From an uncultured Bacteroidales bacterium (GTDB taxonomy: Bacteria > Bacteroidota > Bacteroidia > Bacteroidales > FEN-979), in assembly GCA_903875045.1 (NCBI GenBank), contig CAIQUS010000128.1:1-44236 (forward strand): a stretch of DNA of 44,236 bases, given 5' to 3'. How positions within the stretch are numbered: position 1 is the stretch's first letter; each line of letters begins with the position of its first letter. Below, piece after piece: positions 37,901 to 44,236 of the stretch. The notes beneath the pieces were generated by a model. It searched no databases. It was given only the letters and a program-made list of their open reading frames with translations, and was not told the origin of the DNA. The position numbers and the translations under genes were made by a program.

Positions 37901-39060
37901 CTACATTCCCCGCCGAAAATTACGATTTTTATTCATGGTATGAACCCGCCAGGATCTGGGTCAATTATAAGAATACCGGGTCGGAACCTACCTGGAATAC
38001 AGCCAATGGGTCAACCAGTTTCACAGTTGGAAAAGGTTATATGGTTGCCTATAACAATGCCCAGGTCAAATCTTTTTCCGGTATACTGAATGTGGGTTCC
38101 GTTGCAAAAACAAACCTTCCCTTCACCCCTTTATCATATACAGGAAGTGACATCGACCCCGGATGGAATATGCTTGGGAACCCATTTGCCAGCGCAATAA
38201 CCTGGAAAACACCCGGATGGACATTGCAGAACATTGCAGCCGTTTCTAAAATTTGGAATGAGGGGATGGCCAGTTATACTGATATCGACTCCGGAATGAT
38301 CATTCCAGCCACCCAGGGATTTATGGTCAATGCCATTTCGATTACAAATTCACTTACAATTCCTGCTGCATCCCGCACTCATAGCACACAACCCTGGTAC
38401 AAATCGACAGGGAACCCTTATCTCAGGCTGGTTGCAAAAAACCTTGATGCAAAAACCGCACAGGAAAGTGTGGTAACCTTTTGCAATGAGGCAACGCCCG
38501 GATACGATCCTGGTTTTGATTCGCACTTCCTGCCTGGATATGCGCCTTTATTTTACTCCGTTGACGGTACTGAAAAATTGTCAACCAACGTGTTGCCTGC
38601 ACCCGGTAATCAAACCACCATTCCATTCAACTTCATTAAAACGACAGGGACACATTTCACGATTGAGGCTGTTCAAATGGCCAATATTTCGGCGCAGGTG
38701 TACCTGACCGACCTGAATATCAACAAGATTCAAAACCTGAGAGAAAACCCTGTGTATGCCTTCACTGCATCCCAGGGCGACAACCCCTCCCGTTTTCTGA
38801 TTTCATTCAGTCATGTCGGTATCCCGGAAATCACCTCGGGAAACAATGGAATCTATTCATACAAAAACAACCTTTATCTTGTAAATCCTGGTTTAGCTAA
38901 ACTTGATGTTTTTAACCTTACCGGCCAAAAAATACTGACCGAAGAGATCAACAGCTCCGGATTACATAAAACCATAATCATTGGTCCCGATGGTTTCTAT
39001 TTGGTGCGTTTGACCACAAAGACAAGAATTGTGAATACAAAGGTCTTCATAACGCTGTAA
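34942..39060 (+). CDS. Giant T9SS-exported protein with Fn3, Big-like and lamin-tail domains
   Basis: 1372 residues. The start at 34942 gives the signal peptide AILVLLLLVLAITPGIGWGQ (exit near residue 33). The in-frame extension to 34864 would read through a terminator and a promoter. The order is: a beta-sandwich N domain at about 33-192; Fn3-like domains at about 197-297 and 300-422; a beta-rich region at about 425-587; a Big-like domain at about 590-690; a lamin-tail domain at about 696-847 (GEIVINQFSPDYSGPSNEYI); a region at about 890-1290 paralogous to the C-terminal half of the 29438 product (WHFLSSPV, IPATQGFMV); and a type A T9SS domain at about 1300-1372 (LVNPGLAKLDVFNLTGQKIL). No catalytic motif was seen. 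Confidence 0.87.
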   Translation: MLKNKPPFLKHPAILVLLLLVLAITPGIGWGQVYYHDFGITAITAKPYTGPPTTLDPNLSGSSWTTSAAAFAGFAGNGGGTSACLSINNSSGTPTFTLTFNVATGYQLTVTSFNFWRVRSTSGAQNWSMTINGIAVGNGNIPATGAMIGQTNVSNPVSGLTGIITLVYTMSGASASGSCRLDDFTLNGSVISTGNTNPTVTTQAATSIATTTATGNGTITYTGGVDPSARGFCWDLASNPDPDINDSKVEETAGPYTTGTFTGSITGLTPGTKYKERAYATNTSGTGYGNIVIFYTLSTEPVSYPASFTASASSQSQINLVFSAASTISSASGYLIVQKSGSEPSNIPGDAMGYSVGTAIGDGTVAAIVTNSTATTAIIAGLTAGTHYYFKLFPFNWDGINAATYNYKTDLPVPTTDATTNPPNDVSSFVDAPGTQADPVSISSLSDTDPESVEVFKFRINDVGTDGLPTKVTQVTIHAGTNNSANWLNTIQGVKLSTSGGSSFVTTGAPVITASSIVFPISANNLNIINGGNTTVSLFLYLKSSGLTDNTLLEFKIPTSPHGFSADATGSTFLSSFSSATSSNQIYIDVVATKLNFIQQPTNVGTTPQTITPAVTVSADDANGNRDLNYISSFSITANGASLIGSPVSGNPVSGLATFSSLSFSAIAIGVTLEASSVTLAGATSAAFNVLSLPAPGEIVINQFSPDYSGPSNEYIELLNKTNKTFDLNDFKIEYQSASGGIGTAGGQLSGSLGPYQYWLLSPDATITIGQTIAVTRDGAIASGFAGTSGQLALRLKNSPNTIIDGLAYGTITTNNLGEGIAASSPPAHGGLVRAVDGSDNNMNSVDFTTVAQANIYLRNHNSYNYSTSYTLPSTNYSADVVISGLTTSVFLSGNTTIAGKLTILAGTLTIASDKNLTVYGTLTNSAGTAGLVVNSDLTGSGSLLHNTANVSGTIERYMTDANWADWTDGWHFLSSPVAAQDIGSFATFPAENYDFYSWYEPARIWVNYKNTGSEPTWNTANGSTSFTVGKGYMVAYNNAQVKSFSGILNVGSVAKTNLPFTPLSYTGSDIDPGWNMLGNPFASAITWKTPGWTLQNIAAVSKIWNEGMASYTDIDSGMIIPATQGFMVNAISITNSLTIPAASRTHSTQPWYKSTGNPYLRLVAKNLDAKTAQESVVTFCNEATPGYDPGFDSHFLPGYAPLFYSVDGTEKLSTNVLPAPGNQTTIPFNFIKTTGTHFTIEAVQMANISAQVYLTDLNINKIQNLRENPVYAFTASQGDNPSRFLISFSHVGIPEITSGNNGIYSYKNNLYLVNPGLAKLDVFNLTGQKILTEEINSSGLHKTIIIGPDGFYLVRLTTKTRIVNTKVFITL

Positions 39061-39126
39061 TTCACCTTGCAGGGAACTCTTTTAAAAATATTTTCACCTG
39101 ATAGGTCGATTTTACGGCTCATGTTG

Positions 39127-39134
39127 TATATTTG
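39127..39134 (+). promoter_or_regulatory. -7 box TATATTTG for the receiver-domain gene
   Basis: A TAnnTTTG match 17 bp before the ATG at 39152, which implies a very short leader. No good -33 TTG was found. Confidence 0.5.
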
Positions 39135-39151
39135 TAATAAAATCAACAACA

Positions 39152-39595
39152 ATGCGCCCTTATAAGATTGCACTATTTGAAGATGAGTTTCTATTAGCCA
39201 ACGATTTAAAGCGGCAGATAGAGCCCTACAACTACGAGGTCATTGCTATCTTCCGAAAGGCTGAGGATGGTTTGAGGTTCTTTGAAGAGACGCTGCTGTC
39301 TGAAAACCTGCCTGATATTGTTTTAATGGATATCTCTCTTGCGGGGAAAATGAATGGCATCGAAGCAGCCCAAATCATGCTGGCAAAATATAATTTCGCC
39401 CTGGTTTTTCTCACAGGGATGAGCCAGATGGATGTTTTTGAAGATGCATGTAAAACCAAGCCCCACGCCTTTTTGATCAAGCCGTTTGTCATCCAGCAGG
39501 CATTGTTGAGCATTAGGTTAGCGGTTTATCAAAAGAATCTTGAAAATCAATTACGACAATTCAAGGAAGAATCCTCTGCATTGGTTCAACCCTGA
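39152..39595 (+). CDS. Stand-alone response-regulator receiver domain
   Basis: 147 residues and essentially only a CheY-like receiver. The acidic pair is D11/E12 (FEDE), the phosphoacceptor is D60 in IVLMDISL, the switch Thr is T88 in FLTG, and K110 lies in LIKPF. No output domain follows; the last 25 residues are helical and polar. It would take phosphate from a histidine kinase not encoded here, and act through protein contact. It is a single gene with its own -7 box. Confidence 0.9.
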   Translation: MRPYKIALFEDEFLLANDLKRQIEPYNYEVIAIFRKAEDGLRFFEETLLSENLPDIVLMDISLAGKMNGIEAAQIMLAKYNFALVFLTGMSQMDVFEDACKTKPHAFLIKPFVIQQALLSIRLAVYQKNLENQLRQFKEESSALVQP

Positions 39596-39654
39596 TTGAA
39601 TGACCTCACTTTCCTTCGTTTTCGATATTTGATGTAGCTAAAGCCCCTGTTAAC

Positions 39655-39686
39655 TTCGCCATTTCGCTATTTCACTATTTCACTAT
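39655..39686. repeat. 8-bp tandem repeat at the 3' end of the aldolase gene
   Basis: Four units: TTCGCCAT, TTCGCTAT, TTCACTAT and TTCACTAT, with a partial fifth. On the minus strand they encode the last residues (SEIVK) and the stop of the aldolase, then continue past the stop. Confidence 0.75.
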
Positions 39687-40515
39687 TTCTTATCTCCTGC
39701 AATTGTTCCCCCGTAAGCCCCTGTGGTTCCATCCCTGTGGATTTGCATTGGAAGTAAATCTTCGCCGATTTGGCAATAATATCGAGGTAATCAAATGCCT
39801 CAGATACTGTTTTACCAAGAGCGATGCAGCCATGTTTTTCCCATAAAACAACCTTGTGCTTTTCAAAACCCTTGAGAGTTGCCCCGGCAATAGTTTCAGT
39901 TCCGGCCAGGGTATATGGTATAAAACCTACGCCGTCGGGCAGAAAAAGGAGGGATTCCGGATGCATTCCCCACAACAATGAATTAACTGCCAATTCTGTG
40001 GTAAATGGTGCAAGATGAGTAAGCGCAATCAACTCGGTGACATGCGCATGCAATATTACTTTTTCCGGTGATTTTTTTTGAAGCAACTGTTGTTGTATTG
40101 CAAGATGCGTTGCCAGCTCGGAAGTCGGACGTATAGAAACACCCTCCTGGTTCCCGTCAATGATGTGGAATGCCGACCCGGAATCGCTGATATAAACAAA
40201 ACAAATATTTTCAACCGGATTCCGGGCCATATCACGCATCCTCGTTCCGGTACCACTCACCAAAAACAAGGTACGCGCCAGATCAGGATATCTTTTTTGT
40301 AACGGAAAAAATGGATATGCCGAAAACCGCTCCAGCTCTTTGATATGAAACAAACTGGTTATGTTGATTGAAAAATTTCCTGCGTTCCTTTCTGCCCAGC
40401 CATGTTCCCATAGATGCTGTGCAATATCAGCAATCTGAACAAAAACTGGTTTTAACTCCTTTTTCTGATAAATATCATTTGTAAAATTCAACAGGTTGTC
40501 GATATTTCCTATCAT
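39667..40515 (-). CDS. rhaD: Rhamnulose-1-phosphate aldolase (class II aldolase)
   Basis: Cleaves L-rhamnulose 1-phosphate to dihydroxyacetone phosphate and L-lactaldehyde in the cytoplasm. At 282 residues it is close to the usual family length and matches RhaD along most of its length: WEHGWAERNAGNFSI (36-50), FLVSGTGTRMRD (84-95), catalytic Glu E133 in RPTSELATH, Zn ligands H156 and H158 in ILHAHVTELIALTH, FLPDGVGFIP (191-200) and the third Zn ligand H228 in LWEKHGC. It starts with ATG overlapping the TadA-like stop (ATGA), so the two are translated together. No rhamnose isomerase, kinase or transporter is in the window, so the rest of the pathway lies elsewhere or the enzyme works alone. 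Confidence 0.9.
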   Translation of the reverse strand: MIGNIDNLLNFTNDIYQKKELKPVFVQIADIAQHLWEHGWAERNAGNFSINITSLFHIKELERFSAYPFFPLQKRYPDLARTLFLVSGTGTRMRDMARNPVENICFVYISDSGSAFHIIDGNQEGVSIRPTSELATHLAIQQQLLQKKSPEKVILHAHVTELIALTHLAPFTTELAVNSLLWGMHPESLLFLPDGVGFIPYTLAGTETIAGATLKGFEKHKVVLWEKHGCIALGKTVSEAFDYLDIIAKSAKIYFQCKSTGMEPQGLTGEQLQEIRNSEIVK

Positions 40516-40970
40516 ATTCGTTTACTTTTGAAAAACTTTTTCAACAAAAGACTGCACTCTTCCGCCAGCACACCTGAAGCAACCTGTGTTTTGGGATGAA
40601 GCAATGGATACCCTGCCAGCTGGTAGCCTCTTTTCTCATCCGACGTTCCAAAGATGATACCTCCAAGTTGGGTCCAGAAAGCCGCTCCTGCGCACATCAC
40701 ACAAGGTTCCAGTGTTACAAAAAGGGTACATTCATCGAGATATTTGCCGCCAAGGTAACCGGATGCTGCAGTAAATGCCTGCATTTCCGCATGGGCGGTG
40801 GCATCGTTGAGCGTCTCAGTTAAATTGTGTGCCCTGGCAATAATGGTACGGTTGCATACCACAATCGCACCCACCGGAACCTCATCACGGTCAAATGCCT
40901 TCTGCGCCTCCTTCAACGCCTCATTCATATAATACTCTGGAGAAAAAATCGTATAACTCCCTGTCCTCAT
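40512..40970 (-). CDS. TadA-like nucleoside/tRNA adenosine deaminase
   Basis: A cytidine-deaminase-fold zinc enzyme, by similarity a tRNA-specific adenosine deaminase (A34 to inosine) or related nucleoside deaminase. With the ATG at 40970 it has 152 residues. Zn ligand H60 and proton-shuttle E62 lie in ATAHAEMQAF, and C90 and C93 lie in LEPCVMCAGA. The family N-terminus YYMNEALKEAQKAF and EVPVGAIVV are present. The longer ORF from 41012 is rejected because its extra residues come from a 7-bp tandem repeat. It overlaps rhaD by 4 bp. It lies 86 bp downstream of the BNR gene's stop on the same strand. Confidence 0.86.
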   Translation of the reverse strand: MRTGSYTIFSPEYYMNEALKEAQKAFDRDEVPVGAIVVCNRTIIARAHNLTETLNDATAHAEMQAFTAASGYLGGKYLDECTLFVTLEPCVMCAGAAFWTQLGGIIFGTSDEKRGYQLAGYPLLHPKTQVASGVLAEECSLLLKKFFKSKRI

Positions 40971-41005
40971 TCGTAAATCGTAAATCGTAAATCGTAAATC
41001 GTTAA
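40971..41005. repeat. 7-bp tandem repeat (TCGTAAA) immediately before the deaminase start
   Basis: Four perfect copies of TCGTAAA start at 40971, 40978, 40985 and 40992, with a degenerate fifth (TCGTTAA). They end at the deaminase ATG, so they form the 5' leader of that gene. Confidence 0.85.
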
Positions 41006-41006
41006 G

Positions 41007-41058
41007 TGTCACCCCTCACACCTCATCTGTCACGCGTCACCCGTCACGTCTCACCCTC
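41007..41058. repeat. Degenerate TCAC-based short repeats between BNR gene and deaminase
   Basis: Repeated TCACNCNTCAC-like words (GTCACCCCTCAC, GTCACGCGTCAC, CCGTCACGTCTCAC) fill the gap and reach the stop codon of the BNR gene. They abut the TCGTAAA repeat. Confidence 0.6.
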
Positions 41059-43819
41059 AATAAACAACCACCTTCCCACTCCACAAACTCCCGCCACCAT
41101 TTCTCAATGTAACCATATAGGTTCCCCCAGGCTCTCCTGTCAGGTCAATCCTCTTGTAGAACTTTCCTGCAACAGCTGTCTGTATTTCCTGATAAACCTG
41201 CCTCCCCTGCATATCTGTCACCGTAAGGTTCACCTTCGCCGGCTGACTTAGCACTGTTGAAATGCAAAATGTCCCCGTTGAAGGATTCGGAAAAACCGAA
41301 AATATTTCCAAAGGTTTATCCATAACGCCTGTTAAAAGATTCCAGGTCATGGTAAAGAGACCTCGTCCATGTGTGGCAGCAAGTACAAGATTATCGGACT
41401 TTCGAAGCTGCAGCATGTCGACGCGTACGTTGGCCATCCCGGCACTCACAGGATTCCAGACAACGGGCGATTGTGTCAGGTTGATACATTCCCAAACCCC
41501 AGCTTCTGTGGCAATTAACGCCTGACGGTTGTTTTGTGGATGGAACAACGCCCAGCGGACAGGCATATCAGGTAGATTGCCTTCTATGTTCTGCCACATC
41601 CCACCACCATTATTTGTTTGCCAGACAGATTCAACACCGTAGTTGGAAAATGTAACCATCAGGGTATCCTCCGATTTGCCAATGGCAACAGACGAAATGG
41701 TTGCAGCAGGAAACGCTGTACTTCCGATCTCAGATACTACAGGGTTATTGCTTTGGGCCTCCTGAACTTTAAACAACCGGCCCGAGGCTGATCCCACAAA
41801 CAAGGTGGATTTCCCGGACGGAGAATATGGTGAATATTTTAAGGCTGTAAAGAAAACAGTTGAGCCGGTATTCAGGTTTACAAATGTCCCCGAAGTGTTG
41901 TTCTGTAAATTATCGAGCCTGAGAATGCGGTCCTGGTAGTTACCAACATAATCTACCGCATTGCAAAACAGGAGTTTCAGCCGGTAGTCAAGGTCGGCAG
42001 GACTCACAAATGTTCCGCTTTGCCAGTTGTTGACAGAATTCTGATAGTTGCCATTGTCGAATACAGTGTAGTTGTTGTAGTAATAGGATGTAATGGAAAT
42101 GGCTGGATCAAGTTCATCATAAAAGCAATAAGCACCATCGCCCCCGGTTACCATATCATAAATGGTCAGAGGGGCTCCGTTGTAGAAGAGAGTCCCGTTA
42201 TCCTGAAGGCCTCCGTAATATTTCTCAATTCCTGCGCCGGGATGAATGGCACAGGTATAAAACTGCAGGGTGGAGTATTCTTTGTTATGTTCTTCAAATG
42301 CCGGATTTATACTGGTTCCTTCGGATGTATAAAAAACGCCGCCATCCGTTCCAAACAAGATTTCCCCTGAGGAACCGGGTTTGAAAACAATGGCGTGCTG
42401 GTCAGCATGAATATATTGGGGACCACCTCCGCTATACATTTTTGACCAGTCGCTCACTCTGTTCCAGGTAGCGCCGCCATCCGGTGAATTATGAACATCA
42501 AGCCCCCCGATGTAAAGCCTGTTGGCATTATTGGGATCGATGGCAACGTCGAGTGCATGCCAGGCAATGGTGGCAAAATTATCTCCTGATGTCAGGTCGG
42601 AGGGCAACGCTTTTTTTACCCAGGTCACTCCTTTGTCAGCAGACCGCAGGATATGGTAACAGTTGAAATAGTTAAATCCATTGGCCGGATTGACATAACC
42701 ACTTGCGATTAAAGCATACACCACATTGGCGTCGGAAGGGGCATTTGCTAAAACAACCCGCCCAGGGATATTTTTCGTACCACTGCCAAGAATCTCTGTC
42801 CTGTATTGTTCATTCACAGTCCATTGTACGCCATCGTCTGAATATAAAAGAACGGCGGCACCCTCTCCGTCGAGATTGGGCCGGGTACCGGCATACAGCC
42901 GGTTATCAGCACCCAGGGCGATATCGGAAACGCAATATGGTACTGTAGATCCGGTTATGATCGGCATTACCTGCTGCCAGGTTGTACCGCCGTTTACCGA
43001 CCGGAACATCCCGTCGGAAGGCGTGCTCTGATGCTGGCTTCCTTTGTACAGTCCGGAGGCTACCCCGGCATAAATGACACTGATCCCGTTTTCAACCCGG
43101 ATCACAATATCGGTTACATAAGCAAATTGCTCAGTTCCTGCAAGGTGATACCACGTCTGGCCGCCATCATCAGAGCGTGAGATCCCAAATCCCAGCCCGG
43201 AACTTTCCCGGTAAGTCTCCATGGCAGTTTCAACTTCACCGGTTCCGGCGAAAAAGGTTTGAGGATTATTCGGATCAAATGCCAGGCAACGGATGGACAG
43301 CGTACTCCAGAAATCGCCGACAGGAATCCAGGGACTGCCGGCACTGGTAATATTGTTATTGTACCATAATCCGCCGGTTACACCTCCTGCCCATACTTTT
43401 TTATGCGTGGCATCATTGGGGTCGTACATGATCGCCCTGGTACGCCCGCCCATGTCGGAAGGATATCCCTGCCATGTAATCTGACTGCCCTGTTTCTGAG
43501 AGGTCACCGATCGGGTATATTCTAAAGCAACAACAAGCCGTTCGCGGGGAACTGTACCGGTTGAAGGATCAAAAGTCATCAGGAAATCATGAAACGCTGC
43601 AAGACCCGGTTCATCAGCAGATTTTTCCTCGGTTTTGCCATTTTTCTGCATAGGAGGTGCCGATTGATTGATCACATTCAGCTGCAATTCATATTTTCGG
43701 CGCTTCTCAGCGTCCGGCCGGTCATTCCTGTGAAGAACCAGGTATCCGCCGCCAAAAAATAACAGGGCAACCAGCCCCGGGAGGCATCTTAATACAACAT
43801 GTTTATAGTTCTTGTTCAT
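41057..43819 (-). CDS. BNR/sortilin-type propeller protein with T9SS C-terminal domain
   Basis: 920 residues. The ATG at 43819 (MNKNYKHVV) is chosen over the TTG at 43831. It has an N-terminal signal or anchor segment at about 9-30 (CLPGLVALLFFGGGYLVL) and a charged stretch, then a long propeller with Asp-box-like motifs: SDDGGQTWYHL, SVNGGTTWQQV, SADKGVTWVKK, NSPDGGATWNRV and TNNGGGMWQNI. Such VPS10/BNR folds bind ligands or hydrolyse glycans, and no sialidase catalytic Arg triad could be assigned. Residues about 845-920 are a type A T9SS domain (VFPNPSTGTFCIST, ending GKVVVY), so the protein is exported to the surface. It is the first gene of a minus-strand group with the deaminase and rhaD, but the functions look unrelated. 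Confidence 0.88.
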   Translation of the reverse strand: MNKNYKHVVLRCLPGLVALLFFGGGYLVLHRNDRPDAEKRRKYELQLNVINQSAPPMQKNGKTEEKSADEPGLAAFHDFLMTFDPSTGTVPRERLVVALEYTRSVTSQKQGSQITWQGYPSDMGGRTRAIMYDPNDATHKKVWAGGVTGGLWYNNNITSAGSPWIPVGDFWSTLSIRCLAFDPNNPQTFFAGTGEVETAMETYRESSGLGFGISRSDDGGQTWYHLAGTEQFAYVTDIVIRVENGISVIYAGVASGLYKGSQHQSTPSDGMFRSVNGGTTWQQVMPIITGSTVPYCVSDIALGADNRLYAGTRPNLDGEGAAVLLYSDDGVQWTVNEQYRTEILGSGTKNIPGRVVLANAPSDANVVYALIASGYVNPANGFNYFNCYHILRSADKGVTWVKKALPSDLTSGDNFATIAWHALDVAIDPNNANRLYIGGLDVHNSPDGGATWNRVSDWSKMYSGGGPQYIHADQHAIVFKPGSSGEILFGTDGGVFYTSEGTSINPAFEEHNKEYSTLQFYTCAIHPGAGIEKYYGGLQDNGTLFYNGAPLTIYDMVTGGDGAYCFYDELDPAISITSYYYNNYTVFDNGNYQNSVNNWQSGTFVSPADLDYRLKLLFCNAVDYVGNYQDRILRLDNLQNNTSGTFVNLNTGSTVFFTALKYSPYSPSGKSTLFVGSASGRLFKVQEAQSNNPVVSEIGSTAFPAATISSVAIGKSEDTLMVTFSNYGVESVWQTNNGGGMWQNIEGNLPDMPVRWALFHPQNNRQALIATEAGVWECINLTQSPVVWNPVSAGMANVRVDMLQLRKSDNLVLAATHGRGLFTMTWNLLTGVMDKPLEIFSVFPNPSTGTFCISTVLSQPAKVNLTVTDMQGRQVYQEIQTAVAGKFYKRIDLTGEPGGTYMVTLRNGGGSLWSGKVVVY

Positions 43820-43966
43820 AGTGTATTCCAATTTCTAATAAGGATCCAACATTTCATTTTGATGCATATTTTGTCATAATATTATTTGATTCAAGTTTCG
43901 GAGTTAACCAAGTGTCATGATAATTCAATATTCATGAAGATTTTCAAAGATTTTATTAGAAAATCT
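43820..43966. other. A/T-rich intergenic region with a small inverted repeat
   Basis: The only structure seen is a perfect 7-bp inverted repeat at 43948-43966 (AGATTTT, loop ATTAG, AAAATCT) directly before the 53-bp array. No TAnnTTTG box was found for the minus-strand BNR gene. Confidence 0.5.
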
Positions 43967-44236
43967 AATCATTTCATCCCTTCGGGATTTTGTTGCAAAT
44001 CAATATGGTTCACTGCTACAATCATATCATCCCTTCGGGATTTTGTTGCAAATCAATATGGTTTACTGCTACAATCATTTCATCCCTTCGGGATTTTGTT
44101 GCAAATCAATATGGTTCACTGCTACAATCATTTCATCCCTTCGGGATTTTGTTGCAAATCAATATGGTTCACTGCTACAATCATTTCATCCCTTCGGGAT
44201 TTTGTTGCAAATCAATATGGTTCACTGCTACAATCA
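43967..44236. repeat. 53-bp tandem repeat array, at least five units, running off the window
   Basis: Units start at 43967, 44020, 44073, 44126 and 44179, and a sixth begins at 44232. The whole 53 bp is conserved, with one or two substitutions in all (T for C in GGTTTACTG of unit 2; A for T near 44026). Each unit carries the perfect hairpin ATCCC-TTC-GGGAT. Because the entire unit repeats, there are no variable spacers and this is not a CRISPR array. No ORF spans it convincingly. Confidence 0.92.

Noticed and set aside
40971-41012. Longer N-terminus for the TadA-like deaminase
   Set aside because: The added residues are encoded by a 7-bp tandem repeat, and the family N-terminus is complete from the ATG at 40970.
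41057-43819. Sialidase assignment for the BNR protein
   Set aside because: Asp-box motifs are present, but the catalytic Arg triad and the nucleophile could not be placed, so only the fold is claimed.
43967-44236. Possible CRISPR array
   Set aside because: The full 53-bp period is conserved, so there are no variable spacers, and no cas gene is present in the window.

Overview
The window looks like a chromosomal piece of a Bacteroidota bacterium, probably of the Bacteroidales or a related order. The evidence is type IX secretion (T9SS) C-terminal domains, Bacteroidota domain families (PKD, GEVED, cleaved-adhesin/MAM-like, BACON-like, lamin-tail), A/T-rich start regions without Shine-Dalgarno sequences, and promoter -7 boxes of the TAnnTTTG type. 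No rRNA, tRNA, phage or IS gene was seen. The genus cannot be fixed from this sequence.

Layout. 1-95: a 32-bp tandem repeat. 162-15293, + strand: a secreted endonuclease I followed by three very large secreted multidomain proteins (1430, 1254 and 1851 aa). 15298-17469: a small polytopic membrane protein and, convergent to it, a seven-TM AraC-family regulator. 18073-34860, + strand: a 3369-aa beta-helix/Ig protein, a 390-aa protein, a 905-aa protein, an 89-aa protein with a PID-CTERM-like tail and a 768-aa protein, closed by a clear intrinsic terminator at 34882-34907. 34942-39060: a further 1372-aa secreted protein with its own -7 box. 39152-39595: a stand-alone response-regulator receiver. 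39667-43819, - strand: rhamnulose-1-phosphate aldolase, a TadA-like deaminase and a BNR-repeat T9SS cargo. 43967-44236: a 53-bp tandem repeat array that runs off the window.

Central observation. Five of the giant or secreted proteins (ending at 5667, 9490, 15293, 28182 and 29396) carry no T9SS signal. They end instead in one shared module of about 190 residues: a beta-rich half (motifs VFLEGL, SYY, KHRN) followed by two dockerin-type Ca-binding loops (D-x-N/D-x-D-G...D) and a C-terminal proline. Three neighbouring proteins (28224, 29438 and 32554) begin with a common domain of about 170 residues whose pattern I read as cohesin-like. Two of these three end in T9SS domains, and the third carries both the cohesin-like and the dockerin-like parts. 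My hypothesis is a non-cellulosomal surface assembly in which T9SS-anchored scaffold proteins hold dockerin-tagged adhesins. The dockerin loops and the shared domains are visible in the sequence; the cohesin identity and the pairing are inference.
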